A DNA stretch of 64,000 bases, from NCBI RefSeq assembly GCF_004795915.1, contig NZ_CP039253.1, positions 2,604,001 to 2,668,000 on the forward strand. The letters run 5' to 3'. The notes beneath the pieces are model-generated. The model had not been told where the DNA came from, searched no databases, and saw nothing but the letters and a program-made list of their open reading frames with translations. The DNA comes from Rhodococcus sp. PAMC28707 (lineage in GTDB: Bacteria > Actinomycetota > Actinomycetes > Mycobacteriales > Mycobacteriaceae). Positions 47,596-56,061 of this stretch are shown one piece after another. Both the position numbers and the translations under genes were made by a program. How positions within the stretch are numbered: the first letter of the stretch is position 1; each line of letters opens with the position of its first letter.

Positions 47596-48783
47596 ATGGC
47601 AGGAGTATTCGATCGGCTGATCGGCCAAGAGGACGTCGAGTTGCAGCTGACCACTGCAGCCGTCGGTGCACGCAATGGCGATACCGGGTCCGCCATGACT
47701 CACGCCTGGCTTTTCACCGGGCCTCCCGGCTCAGGACGTTCGGTGGCCGCACTGTGTTTCGCCGCCGCCCTCCAATGCACGTCGGAAGGCTCACCGGGCT
47801 GCGGCGAGTGCCATGCCTGTTCGACGACGATGGCAGGAACCCACGGCGATGTTCGACGCATCATCCCGCAAGGGTTGAGCATCAGCGTCAAGGAAATGCG
47901 TGACATCGTCTCGATAGCGTCGAGACGTCCGAGCACCGGCCGGTGGCAGATCGTCGTGATCGAGGACGCGGACCGTCTCAGCGAGGCCGCCGCCAACGCG
48001 CTGCTCAAGGTCGTCGAGGAACCACCGACGCGGACCGTCATGCTGCTGTGTGCGCCGTCGACCGATCCGGAGGACATGTCGGTGACCCTGCGGTCGCGCT
48101 GCCGCCACATCCCCTTGGTGACGCCTACCGCGTCGGCCATCGCAGGAGTGCTGCAGACCCGCGACAAGCTGGACCAGAAAACAGCGGAGTGGGCCGCGTC
48201 GATCAGTGGCGGTCATGTCGGGCGCGCTCGACGCCTCGCCAAAGACGAGGATGCCCGTGCTCGACGAACGCGTGCGCTGGGGCTCGCATCGGCCGCTGCT
48301 CGCCCCACGCAGGCTTATCTCGCAGCCGAGGAGATGGTGAAGGCCGCCGAAACGGAAGCAGCGGAGATCAGCGCTGCGCTCGACGGCGTCGAGATGGAAG
48401 AGCTTCGCACCGCACTGGGCGCCGGCGGTACCGGCAAGGGCGCAGCGGGGGCGCTACGCGGGTCTGCAGGGGTCATCAAAGAACTCGAAGCGCGGCAGAA
48501 GTCGCGTCGCACCCGCAACGTGCGCGACTCCTACGACCGAGCACTGATCGACCTCGCCGGCCTGTACCGCGATGCGTTGGCCCGCTCGTACGGGTCGACG
48601 GCCGTGCTCAATCACCCCGACATGGCCGAACAGATCGAACGGATGGCCAAAGGTGCCTCACCGGAGGCACTGCTGAAGAGCATCGAGGCCATCCTTCGCT
48701 GCCGCGAGTCTCTGGCCCTCAACGCCAAACCGAAGTTCGCGGTGTACGCCATGGTGGCGTCGTTGGGTTCGGCGCTGAGCTGA
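47596..48783 (+). CDS. holB: DNA polymerase III subunit delta'
   Basis: A 395-residue clamp-loader AAA+ subunit. GPPGSGRSV is a modified P-loop without the Lys; the zinc module GCGECHAC and preceding Cys are present. IEDADRLSEAAANALLKVVEEPP is the Walker B/sensor region. SRCRHIPL gives the SRC motif arginine. Longer than the E. coli protein, as usual in actinobacteria. tRNA-Thr follows. Confidence 0.93.
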   Translation: MAGVFDRLIGQEDVELQLTTAAVGARNGDTGSAMTHAWLFTGPPGSGRSVAALCFAAALQCTSEGSPGCGECHACSTTMAGTHGDVRRIIPQGLSISVKEMRDIVSIASRRPSTGRWQIVVIEDADRLSEAAANALLKVVEEPPTRTVMLLCAPSTDPEDMSVTLRSRCRHIPLVTPTASAIAGVLQTRDKLDQKTAEWAASISGGHVGRARRLAKDEDARARRTRALGLASAAARPTQAYLAAEEMVKAAETEAAEISAALDGVEMEELRTALGAGGTGKGAAGALRGSAGVIKELEARQKSRRTRNVRDSYDRALIDLAGLYRDALARSYGSTAVLNHPDMAEQIERMAKGASPEALLKSIEAILRCRESLALNAKPKFAVYAMVASLGSALS

Positions 48784-48820
48784 CCCCATCGCTTGGGTGC
48801 TTCATCGAGGCCGGCCCCAT

Positions 48821-48871
48821 CGCTTCGATGGTTCATTCAGGCTGACAAATAGCTTGAAGCGGCCATTCAAG
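48821..48871. repeat. Palindromic repeat, copy 3 (inverted, diverged)
   Basis: Reads like the reverse complement of copies 1 and 2 with several substitutions (CGCTTCGATGGTTCATTCA ... TTGAAGCGGCCATTCAA). It lies between the holB stop and tRNA-Thr. Confidence 0.7.
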
Positions 48872-48928
48872 CAGCCGATTTTCATTTGGGCGGGATGCTC
48901 CGTTAGACTCACGATCGCCGAAAGGCAC

Positions 48929-49001
48929 GCCGCCTTAGCTCAGTCGGTAGAGCATTTCACTCGTAATGAAAAGGTCAAGAGTTCGATTCTCTTAGGCGGC
49001 T
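48929..49001 (+). tRNA. tRNA-Thr(CGT)
   Basis: Full cloverleaf of 73 nt. Acceptor stem GCCGCCT/AGGCGGC, D-arm GCTC-AGTCGGTA-GAGC, anticodon arm TTTCA-CTCGTAA-TGAAA with anticodon CGT, T-arm AAGAG-TTCGATT-CTCTT, discriminator T. CCA is not encoded. Its 3' side borders the integrated-element remnants. Confidence 0.95.
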
Positions 49002-49007
49002 CGCAAG

Positions 49008-49052
49008 AGGGCAGGTCAGAGGTGATTTTTACACCTCGGTCCTGCCCTTTTT
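49008..49052 (+). terminator. tRNA-Thr terminator
   Basis: AGGGCAGG (49008-49015) pairs with CCTGCCCT (49041-49048); inner GAGGTG/CACCTC; followed by TTTT. Confidence 0.85.
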
Positions 49053-49068
49053 CGTATCCAGGGCACGT

Positions 49069-49250
49069 TTATGGCACGGATTGAATCGGTGCCAGCTTGT
49101 CGAGCACGCTGCTGACGTCTGGCACCATCCTGCTCGCTCGATGTAGTGCTTCTCGATCACCGCGCTACCCGAGTGACCGAGCTGTGCCGACGCGGCACTC
49201 AATCCGGTAGACGCTCGACCATTGTTCCGACCGTCTACCGGAAGCTATGG
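49069..49250 (-). pseudogene. Tyrosine-integrase C-terminus, frameshifted remnant
   Basis: On the minus strand, ASTGLSAASAQLGHSGSAVIEKHYIERA is a phage integrase end: the LGHS motif is followed by the HY nucleophile region. It continues after a one-base frameshift as MVPDVSSVLDKLAPIQSVP and a stop at 49069. The N-terminal and central parts are gone. Next to tRNA-Thr, which fits a former attachment site. Confidence 0.7.
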
Positions 49251-49284
49251 GGCTCTATCCACTTGTAGTCATCGCCGCGGACCT

Positions 49285-49709
49285 TACGCCTTGGCGTTAG
49301 CGCGTTTGCCGGCCACCAGGGCGTGCCCAAGCTCGACGGGAACACAAACAGTCGAACCCGAAGAGATCGGCGGGCCGCCCGCGACCAGGCAGCATCGAAG
49401 GTCGAGCGTGCCAAGCAGCGAGCAAGGACCTTGAAGCCAAGAAGGACGCAGCCGCTCGGGGCCTCGACGCCCCACCGGCACCGCAGGCACCCGACCTAAC
49501 GACTAACTACACCGACGACCAGTTCTCGCAGCTCGTTGCAGAAGCAGCAGTGGCGGACGCGAATTGCGAACGAAACGAGGTCTACGCATTGATCGACTCC
49601 ACTCCTGAAGACCGGTCCGACGCTGCCTGGCCCTCGAGTGATCGAAGAACGGCTTCACGGATAGGTCATCGTCTGGATTCAGTTCAGGCACCGGTGCGTT
49701 CACGGTGAG
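49285..49709 (+). pseudogene. Frameshifted phage-type gene fragment
   Basis: Two adjoining frames read as one protein: GHQGVPKLDGNTNSRTRRDRR... then, after a shift near 49425, SKDLEAKKDAAARGLDAP...DDQFSQLVAEAAVADAN. Composition is natural for a coiled, charged phage or plasmid protein, but no family is recognised. No intact start. Confidence 0.45.
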
Positions 49710-49849
49710 AGGTATTCCCAGTTCTTCGGAAACCGCCGGCGACATCGTCTCGGATTCACTCGGCGACATCCTCGGGTACGACGGCGCCGGCCAGATGAGG
49801 CCGTTCGCGAAAGCTGGTCGGCGCGGTCGTCACGGGTGTCGCTGATACC

Positions 49850-50107
49850 CAGTAACAGCAACTGGAGGAGAACGCGAAGATCGTCAACTCCGCACCACCA
49901 TCAACCCCTGACGAGATCTGTGGCCAATTACCTGCAACCCCAGGAACACCGGCATGGCTCGAATTGATAACCAAAGGCCTCCTCGCCCAGACTCCGAAAT
50001 TCTTCGATACCGGTGGCGAGTGGGAGTCGGAGACGTTGGTTTACAACGCTTCTGGCTACAAGAAACTCGTCCTCAATCACGATCGGCGTGAGCAGGTTGG
50101 GCGGTGA
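49850..50107 (+). pseudogene. Coding-like fragment of unknown origin
   Basis: A frame without a start codon reads LEENAKIVNSAPPSTPDEICG...LELITKGLLAQTPKFFDTGGEWESETLVYNASGYKKLVLNHDRREQVGR and stops at 50107. Looks like a real C-terminal fragment left in the decayed element; not recognised. 50108-50263 shows nothing clear beyond C/G-rich repeats. Confidence 0.35.
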
Positions 50108-50263
50108 TCTCACGCAGCCAGTGTCTGACGAGACTGCCGTGACCGCACCCCGGGTGGGGTGGGAGCCCCCTGGGTGGGCCCGCCCGGCACCCCGGGTAAG
50201 ACAGTCTCCCACTGCTGCGGGTGAGAGCCTTTCGATCAGGGCGGTCGGGATTGAGGAAAGCGG

Positions 50264-50689
50264 TCAGAGCAACCCTGAGTCGTCTACGTCGCCAGGGAGG
50301 GCTGCGTGTCCGCGCAGCATTTGGTAGTACCGTGGTCCGCTCGCTGCGTTTGCCTCGATGTCCCGGACGACATGCTCGAGCATTCCGAAGAGGTACGAGC
50401 ATTCGCCGTACAAGGCCAATCTGCCTTTTGCAGTTACCCGAGGAATGCCAAGCCAGTGAAGGCCGGCTATGCAGCAGGCTCGACGTTCAGCCGGTCGCTC
50501 GGCGAGTTGCTTGATGTCGTTCGTGACGAAGACTTCGCCGCCCACTCTTGCTACCTCGGCGAAGAGCGGGATGTCCAGCATGCCAGAAGGGGTGTCGACC
50601 CCGCCCACGATGAAGCGGTGTCGTGGGTAGAGCGATTGGAGTGAACGAAGCATCTTCTTGTTCATGTTCTCGTCGAGGAAGATGTTCAC
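50264..50689 (-). CDS. PIN-like toxin (VapC45/DUF5615-type)
   Basis: A 141-residue protein from a GTG whose bases overlap the antitoxin stop. VNIFLDENMNKKMLRSL carries the first acidic site; GMLDIPLFAEVARVGGEVFVTNDIKQLAER carries the later acidic residues of PIN-like (DUF5615) nucleases. Resembles the Mtb VapC45 arrangement, where the antitoxin gene comes first. Likely an RNA-cleaving toxin neutralised by the partner; activity is inferred. Confidence 0.75.
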   Translation of the reverse strand: MNIFLDENMNKKMLRSLQSLYPRHRFIVGGVDTPSGMLDIPLFAEVARVGGEVFVTNDIKQLAERPAERRACCIAGLHWLGIPRVTAKGRLALYGECSYLFGMLEHVVRDIEANAASGPRYYQMLRGHAALPGDVDDSGLL

Positions 50690-51294
50690 GCTGACATCTC
50701 CCTGACTTCCTGCTGAAAGGAAATTGCGTCCTCGACGGCACCGGGGCCGACGGTCGGATAGAACTCCGTCACCTCGTCCGCAGAGACGTCTCCGTCTGCG
50801 AAGAGGTTCGCAACGGCATCGAACGGGACGCGTGTGCCTAGAATAGTTGGCCAACCACCGAGTCTGTCCTGGTGAACCTCCAGGTGCTTGCGAGGATGAC
50901 GAAAGTCGACGACTCGCCGCTTGCCTCGCTGGAACGAGCGGTAGATGTCGTTCATGGTTACCAGGTTGAACTGACCTGGATTGTTGACGAGATCAATGAA
51001 GCCGTCCTCAGTCCACACAACGACTGTTTTGCCGTCCGTGGCGAATCGATGCTCGGATGGGTGATCGAGTAGATCCTGCTCCGGGAGGTTGGCGAATGCA
51101 GTCTTGATCTTCTGCAGGGAGACCTCCGATCGGAGGTAGCAGACGCTGCGCAGGGCGTGGAGATCGCGAAATGAGTACAACATTGGGCGGCGAACCCGAA
51201 TTTCCGGCACAACGAGTTCCTCGCGACTCCAGCGGCGGAGTGTGTTCACGCTCGCACCAGTGAGAACAGCGGTCAGATCGACTGGAAATGCCAT
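50686..51294 (-). CDS. Antitoxin with HTH and DUF433 domains (VapB45-like)
   Basis: A 202-residue protein. The N-terminus is MerR-like: LTGASVNTLRRWSREELVVPEI...LYSFRDLHALRSVCYL (HTH, residues about 8-55). The C-terminus is a DUF433 module, LGGWPTILGTRVPFDAVANLFADGDVSADEVTEFYPTV. This two-domain build is that of VapB45-type antitoxins, which repress their own promoter and bind the PIN-like toxin. The stop overlaps the toxin start (GTGA). Confidence 0.77.
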   Translation of the reverse strand: MAFPVDLTAVLTGASVNTLRRWSREELVVPEIRVRRPMLYSFRDLHALRSVCYLRSEVSLQKIKTAFANLPEQDLLDHPSEHRFATDGKTVVVWTEDGFIDLVNNPGQFNLVTMNDIYRSFQRGKRRVVDFRHPRKHLEVHQDRLGGWPTILGTRVPFDAVANLFADGDVSADEVTEFYPTVGPGAVEDAISFQQEVREMSA

Positions 51295-51430
51295 GGCAAT
51301 TCACCCCCTTCTCGGCTTCGTTCCAGCGCGCTGCTCATAGATCGAGTGTGGCAGGTTCTTTCGCGGCTGGCGTGCAACTTGCACGCGTGCGGTCATTCTT
51401 ATCACTCCGAACTGAAGTAGACGGCATCTG

Positions 51431-51616
51431 TCATTTGAGTAGTGACCCTCTGTTCTCGTCGAGGTCTGCGATTGGGATGCAGATCTTCGGTCGAGCTCGC
51501 CCGATGCCGAGATAGTGAATCGCGGGGTCCGAGATGAGGTTACGAAGATTGTCAGCTGAGCAATCGCGGCGCTTGGCCGCGTGCGCAACTGACAGAGTCT
51601 TCGAGATGTCGACCAT
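51431..51616 (-). CDS. Small excisionase-like HTH protein
   Basis: A 61-residue protein from ATG 51614-51616: MVDISKTLSVAHAAKRRDCSADNLRNLI...GIGRARPKICIPIADLDE. The layout (HTH of the 'SVAxAAKxxxCSxxxLRxLI' type followed by a wing with basic residues and IPIADLDE) resembles excisionase/MerR-type DNA-binding domains. It lies upstream of the toxin-antitoxin pair on the same strand. Short, so moderate doubt. Confidence 0.45.
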   Translation of the reverse strand: MVDISKTLSVAHAAKRRDCSADNLRNLISDPAIHYLGIGRARPKICIPIADLDENRGSLLK

Positions 51617-51653
51617 CCTGTCGGACACTAGCGGCGTTGCCAATCTCAGCGGC

Positions 51654-52106
51654 TCATTTTCCGTCCTCGGCGACGATCTTTCCACCCATCGGAACCTTCA
51701 TTGCAATGCATGTTGCTTCGGAGCCGCAGTTCACAGTCCAGTTCGCGCCGACGAGAAGCCCGTATTCGATTCCGGCTGGGCCGAGCAGTGAGGACTGGAC
51801 GTTGACGGAGTCGTCCCTGTCGGTGGTGGAGGTGTACACCGACAACACAGTTTCGGTTCCCCCGATACTGCACCGGCCTGCGTTGGCTGCCATCCGCGAG
51901 GTGGAGTCAATCTCGAAGGGGGTCTCGCAGGGGAATCCGCCGGCGGCGAGGTCATCGGTGATCGCTTGGGCACTGTCGTAGGACTGAGTGCCTGGGCGGG
52001 GCTCGAACGTTGACTCGGGCGCACTGTCGGAGGTGTCGCTGCTGCAGCTGACGAGAGTGAATGCAAGGGCGGAGCCGAAAACGGCAAACGCGAGAAGTCG
52101 TGTCAT
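51654..52106 (-). CDS. Small lipoprotein of unknown function
   Basis: A 150-residue exported protein: leader TRLLAFAVFGSALAFTLV, lipobox VSC, Ser/Asp-rich linker, then a globular part with four cysteines (FPCETP, GRCSIG, VNCGSE, ATCIAM). No family recognised. The signal peptide and paired cysteines support a real gene. Confidence 0.7.
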   Translation of the reverse strand: MTRLLAFAVFGSALAFTLVSCSSDTSDSAPESTFEPRPGTQSYDSAQAITDDLAAGGFPCETPFEIDSTSRMAANAGRCSIGGTETVLSVYTSTTDRDDSVNVQSSLLGPAGIEYGLLVGANWTVNCGSEATCIAMKVPMGGKIVAEDGK

Positions 52107-52145
52107 GGGGTGTTTGTAGCACCCTTGTCCGCGAAATAGTTAGTC

Positions 52146-52165
52146 GTTCATTCGTCCGAATGAAC
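52146..52165. repeat. Short perfect palindrome
   Basis: GTTCATTCG (52146-52154) and CGAATGAAC (52157-52165), 2-base gap, 40 bases upstream of the lipoprotein start. Possible operator, or a leftover of the adjoining IS3 relic end. Confidence 0.5.
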
Positions 52166-52176
52166 CACATCTTGAA

Positions 52177-53215
52177 TCACCCCGGCGTGTCCGTAGGCTT
52201 GATATGCAACGAGTTTCGTAGAGTCGTGAAATTTGACTCCACGCGACGGGTTGACGTGTGAAATGTACGTTCTTCGAACTCGATCGATGCCAGCATCCGA
52301 GGTAACTGTGCCGGCGTTTGGCGGTTGTGGAAGGTCTTAAGGTACTCAAACACAGCATTGGCCAATTCGATCCACGTTATCCATCGTTGCCAGTTCAGAA
52401 GCTCAGTTTGATTTCGGCCCCAGAAAGATTCGATTACGGCGTTGACACCTCAATCGCCGATCGATCCCATCGACGAGACCAGTCCTGAGTCCTGTGCCCG
52501 GCGTATGAACGCCCACGATGTGGATTGCACTCCGTGTTCGGGAAGAATAAAAGTGCCGGGGTCGGGCCCGATCCGAACTGCCCTTTCCGAAGCGTTCGTC
52601 ACCAACGTCGCCGTCTGAGAACGGTCGATAGACCACCGACGGCCCGTGTCGGAAACGTATGCAAGGCAACGGCACAATAAACCCCTTTCTTCGCGCGTGG
52701 GATGTTCCTTAATATAATTGACCCACAGCTTATTTTGCTCGTAGCGGGTGAACTGACGGTCCACGAGATCGCTCGCGGTCGGGGTCATATACGTGGAACG
52801 CGCAGAGCGTTTTTCCCGAAGTCTTTTCACACCAGCAGCTTTCAAAAATGTTTTTACACAGCCGTGCCCCACGGCAATTTGGTGCCCAAGGGTGAGTTCG
52901 GTCTGGCCGCGGCGGGTGCCGCAGGTATCCGTTCGATATCGAGTGCGCTTCTGTGATCAGCTGCGTTATCGAGGGCCATCGCAGTGAGCGTTCCGAGGTT
53001 GACCGGTTCGCCACTCATAGAAACCGGACGACGATAGCTCCAGAACGCGGTACGTCGTCTGGGCGGGTAGTCCCTCCCGGCCACACCCCAATCGCTTCGA
53101 ACCGCCTTTGGGAGCACCGCCGACTTAAGCAGCTCGGTGGAACGTTTGGCACGAGCAATCTCGGTCTCCAGTTCGGCGATACGACGATGAGCTGCAGTGA
53201 GTTCAGCACCCACAA
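52177..53215 (-). pseudogene. Decayed IS3-family transposase relic
   Basis: Read on the minus strand, pieces in order resemble an IS3 transposase. OrfA end: LTAAHRRIAELETEIARAKRS. OrfB core, eroded: NKLWVNYIKEHPTREERG, WSIDRSQTATLVTNA, HGVQSTSWAFIRRA, SGLVSSMGSIGD. OrfB end: NAVIESFWGRNQTELLNWQRW and ANAVFEYLKTFHN. Several frameshifts and stops are present, the first catalytic Asp is now Asn (WVNYI) and the second site is LPEHG, so it is dead. Much older than the intact IS nearby. Confidence 0.82.
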
Positions 53216-53277
53216 TTGAGCTCAGCGCAAACTTATGCCTGGTATCGAGGAGCTCCTGGTTACGGCAGAATCAGCGC

Positions 53278-54270
53278 ATGACTACTCCGGCCGGATGGCA
53301 CCCCGACCCTGAAGGCTCCGGACTACTTCGTTGGTGGGATGGACGGCAATGGACGTCAGCCACAGAGCTGTCACCTCAGCGACAGACGCCATCGCCTGCA
53401 GGGGAACACACCCCGCAAACACCCATGGACAGGCGACGGAAATATATCCTCGGCGGACTAGCGGTGGTGGTAGTCGCCGCAACCATCGGGACAACCGCTT
53501 GGCAAAAAGCAGACGACATCCGTCCGGACACCCGCGCTGCTTCTGCTGAGAAATTGACCGTTACCGAGACGACTAGGACGGCACCAACCACCACGACTCA
53601 ATCTACGACCAGTGCCAAACCCGAGACGATGTCGACCGCGGCAGTTGAACTGGATATCGCCGAGTACTGGCAACGCGTCGACCGTGACGGTTATATAACA
53701 CTCAACGTTTGGGGAAGCTATACCGCAGCGCAACTCGAAGCGGCGTTCAGGGACGTGCGCGATCGGTATACCAGCATAAAAGAATCGGGAGGGTGGTTCG
53801 TCTCCATTGATTGCGGCAAGGGAATGAACGCCGAAGGTGGCGGACGCCTCGCCAACGGTAAGTTCGCTTTGGATTCGCTAGGTGCTGCACAAACGGGGCT
53901 CCAGCGCGGCGGATCTGAATTCGAAATGGTCGACACGCCCGCGGCGTGCCCAACTGCTGAAGCGCCAGCGGGCGCGGTAAGCGCTCGGGCTGTCGTCGAT
54001 GCCGTCACCGCTGCCGGGCTCCCCGCACGAGACCCCCGCGTCAATACCTCGTTCTGCGTCGATTCAGGTTGCGTGCAACTCGTAACGACCGACGATTTCT
54101 CCGTCTACCAATACGTCGATGAGACTGCCGCCACCCGCCAGGCGACTGTTTACCCACTGACCCACCAGGTGGGCGTGCTGTTTATGCGCTTCACCGAGGA
54201 CGGAAGCAATCCGACCGATCCGACGTTGATCCCGCTGTACTCGGCAATCCTCGATGAGATTGCCGGGTAG
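53278..54270 (+). CDS. DUF2510 membrane protein with extracytoplasmic domain
   Basis: A 330-residue protein. It starts with a DUF2510 module (PAGWHPDPEGSGLLRWWDGRQWT). A Pro/Gln linker, one membrane helix (YILGGLAVVVVAATIGTTAW, about residues 57-76), a Thr-rich spacer and an exported domain of about 215 residues follow. Cysteines in SIDCGK, AACPTA and FCVDSGCVQL suggest disulfides. Start ATG 53278 chosen by the module. Function unknown; lies inside the decayed element. Confidence 0.75.
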   Translation: MTTPAGWHPDPEGSGLLRWWDGRQWTSATELSPQRQTPSPAGEHTPQTPMDRRRKYILGGLAVVVVAATIGTTAWQKADDIRPDTRAASAEKLTVTETTRTAPTTTTQSTTSAKPETMSTAAVELDIAEYWQRVDRDGYITLNVWGSYTAAQLEAAFRDVRDRYTSIKESGGWFVSIDCGKGMNAEGGGRLANGKFALDSLGAAQTGLQRGGSEFEMVDTPAACPTAEAPAGAVSARAVVDAVTAAGLPARDPRVNTSFCVDSGCVQLVTTDDFSVYQYVDETAATRQATVYPLTHQVGVLFMRFTEDGSNPTDPTLIPLYSAILDEIAG

Positions 54271-54329
54271 TTCTGGATGAGCCCGGTGCCCTTTGACTAA
54301 TCTCGAGGTTGCGTACTGCTGGCAGTGGT

Positions 54330-54631
54330 CTAGATTCGGTGTCCGACTTGCGCGGTTAATTTTGCGAGCAGCAGGCGCTGTTGGCGGATCTCTGTCGCAG
54401 CGGGCCTCGTGAGTGTCATTCCTGCGGAGTTGGTGAGCATCGCGCCGTGTGAGTCGAGATCGCGGTGCAACTCGGCAACAAGATCGAGCGTGCTCGCGGC
54501 CTGCTCGATAAGTGCCTCGTCTTCGGTCTCAAGGGTGACGCCGGCCTCGTGTGCTTTTGTGTCGTAGAACGTGCGGGGAGCCCGCCGGTGTGCGGTTCGT
54601 GCGATATGACCGCTGAAACGGTATTGGTCAT
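54330..54631 (-). pseudogene. Frameshifted phage terminase small-subunit remnant (P27-like)
   Basis: Minus strand, ATG 54629-54631: MTNTVSAVISHEPHTGGLPA, then after a one-base shift near 54570, RTFYDTKAHEAGVTLETEDEALIEQAASTLDLVAELHRDL...HGAMLTNSAGMTLTRPAATEIRQQRLLLAKL to a stop at 54330. The second part has the P27-family pattern (helical start, NxxGxxxxxPxxxExRxQRxxL). The ATG overlaps the stop of an upstream fragment (...GSEQALLTTGVLG). Confidence 0.6.
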
Positions 54632-54865
54632 CCGAGCACCCCGGTAGTCAGGAGCGCTTGTTCACTCCCGATGCTGGTCACGACACTGCTGTGGGAATCA
54701 ATCCAATACGTGGCCAAAAGTCGCTTAGCGGCAATGCCCCTCGCGTGAGGTTCTCGGATCGACACTCCATGAACCGCTGTCGGGTGTCAGCGAGACTTTG
54801 AGGCTCCCCCCGGATGGTGGACACCGAGATAGCGGGATCGATGGTTCCGCTGGAAGGATGTCCTC

Positions 54866-55171
54866 ATGTCCCGCAAACGCAGGTCTTTCACGACCGAGTA
54901 CAAGGTCGAGGCCGCCCGCAGGGTGATCGATTCCGGCCGCACCATCGCCGAGGTCGCCCGCGAACTGGGCATCAACGAAGCCCTACTCGGTCGGTGGGTC
55001 GCCGATGAGCGCCGCCGGATCGAAGCCGCGGCAGCATCCGGCGATCAACCGCTCACGGCCGCGGAACGCACCGAGCTGGCACGGTTACGCCGGCAGGTCT
55101 CCGAGCAGGAGAAAGACATCGCGTTCCTGAAAAAAGCGTCCGCGTACTTCGCCGCCAATCAACAAAAGTAG
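54866..55171 (+). CDS. IS3-family transposase OrfA
   Basis: A 101-residue HTH protein: RKRRSFTTEYKVEAARRVIDSGRTIAEVARELGINEALLGRWV, followed by a leucine-zipper-like region (ERTELARLRRQVSEQEKDIAFLKKASAYFA). It binds the IS ends. Near its end an A6G run (55130-55136) allows -1 slippage into orfB. Confidence 0.95.
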   Translation: MSRKRRSFTTEYKVEAARRVIDSGRTIAEVARELGINEALLGRWVADERRRIEAAAASGDQPLTAAERTELARLRRQVSEQEKDIAFLKKASAYFAANQQK

Positions 55172-55182
55172 AGCTCTACTCG

Positions 55183-56061
55183 TTGATGGCCGCGGAGTAC
55201 GCGAACTCCGCCGTTGCCCGGATGGCACGACTACTCGAAGTGTCGGCCTCCGGTTTCTACAAGCACCAAGGACGCAGGGTGACAACCAGATTGGCAGAAC
55301 GGCAGCAACGTAGAGCTGATCTGGAGATCAAGATCCTCGCGGTCCATCAGGAGTCGAAGGGCGTGTACGGGGCACCGCGCATCACCGCCGAACTTCACGA
55401 CCGAGGCGAGGTGATCACCGAGAAAACCGTCGCCAAGATCATGCGGTCGCTCGGTGTCGTCGGTATCAGTCCGCGCATGTTCAAGGTCCGCACCACCGTG
55501 GTCGATCCGTTCGCCTCGTTCCCTGATGATCTGGTTCAGCGCCGCTTCGATCAGGGCGAACTCGACGCGGTGTGGACTTCGGACATCACGTATCTGACCT
55601 GCGGGGAGGGTGATATGTATCTGTGTGCGATCAAGGACGAGCACTCGAAGAAGGTGCTCGGGTGGGCCGTGGCCGATCACATGCGCACCGAGCTGGTTGT
55701 CGAGGCGTTGGATATGGCGGTCGCCGAACGTGGCGGCGATGTCGCGGGAACAATCATGCACTTGGACAGGGGATCTCAGTACACTGCTGACATCATGAAG
55801 CAGGCGTGTGAACGGTACGGGTTGCGGCGTTCGATGGGGGCAACCGGTATTTGCTGGGACAACGCCGGCGCGGAGAGTCTGTGGTCGACGTTCAAGCACG
55901 AGTACTACTACCGGCACACCTTCGTTCAAGCCACTGAATTGGTTGCTGCAGTTGACAACTGGATGAACTTCTACAACACTCGCCGTAGGCACTCCACGAT
56001 CGGGATGCTCAGCCCCACCACGTACGAACAGTCACTGATCGCGCCCATCATGGCCGCGTGA
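55183..56061 (+). CDS. IS3-family transposase OrfB (DDE integrase fold)
   Basis: A 292-residue catalytic subunit with an intact DDE triad: Asp in AVWTSDITYL, Asp in MHLDRGSQY, Glu in WDNAGAESLWSTFKHE. TTG 55183 is only a nominal start; the frame is open from the slippery A6G run at 55130-55136, so it is normally made as an OrfAB fusion. Confidence 0.94.
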   Translation: MMAAEYANSAVARMARLLEVSASGFYKHQGRRVTTRLAERQQRRADLEIKILAVHQESKGVYGAPRITAELHDRGEVITEKTVAKIMRSLGVVGISPRMFKVRTTVVDPFASFPDDLVQRRFDQGELDAVWTSDITYLTCGEGDMYLCAIKDEHSKKVLGWAVADHMRTELVVEALDMAVAERGGDVAGTIMHLDRGSQYTADIMKQACERYGLRRSMGATGICWDNAGAESLWSTFKHEYYYRHTFVQATELVAAVDNWMNFYNTRRRHSTIGMLSPTTYEQSLIAPIMAA

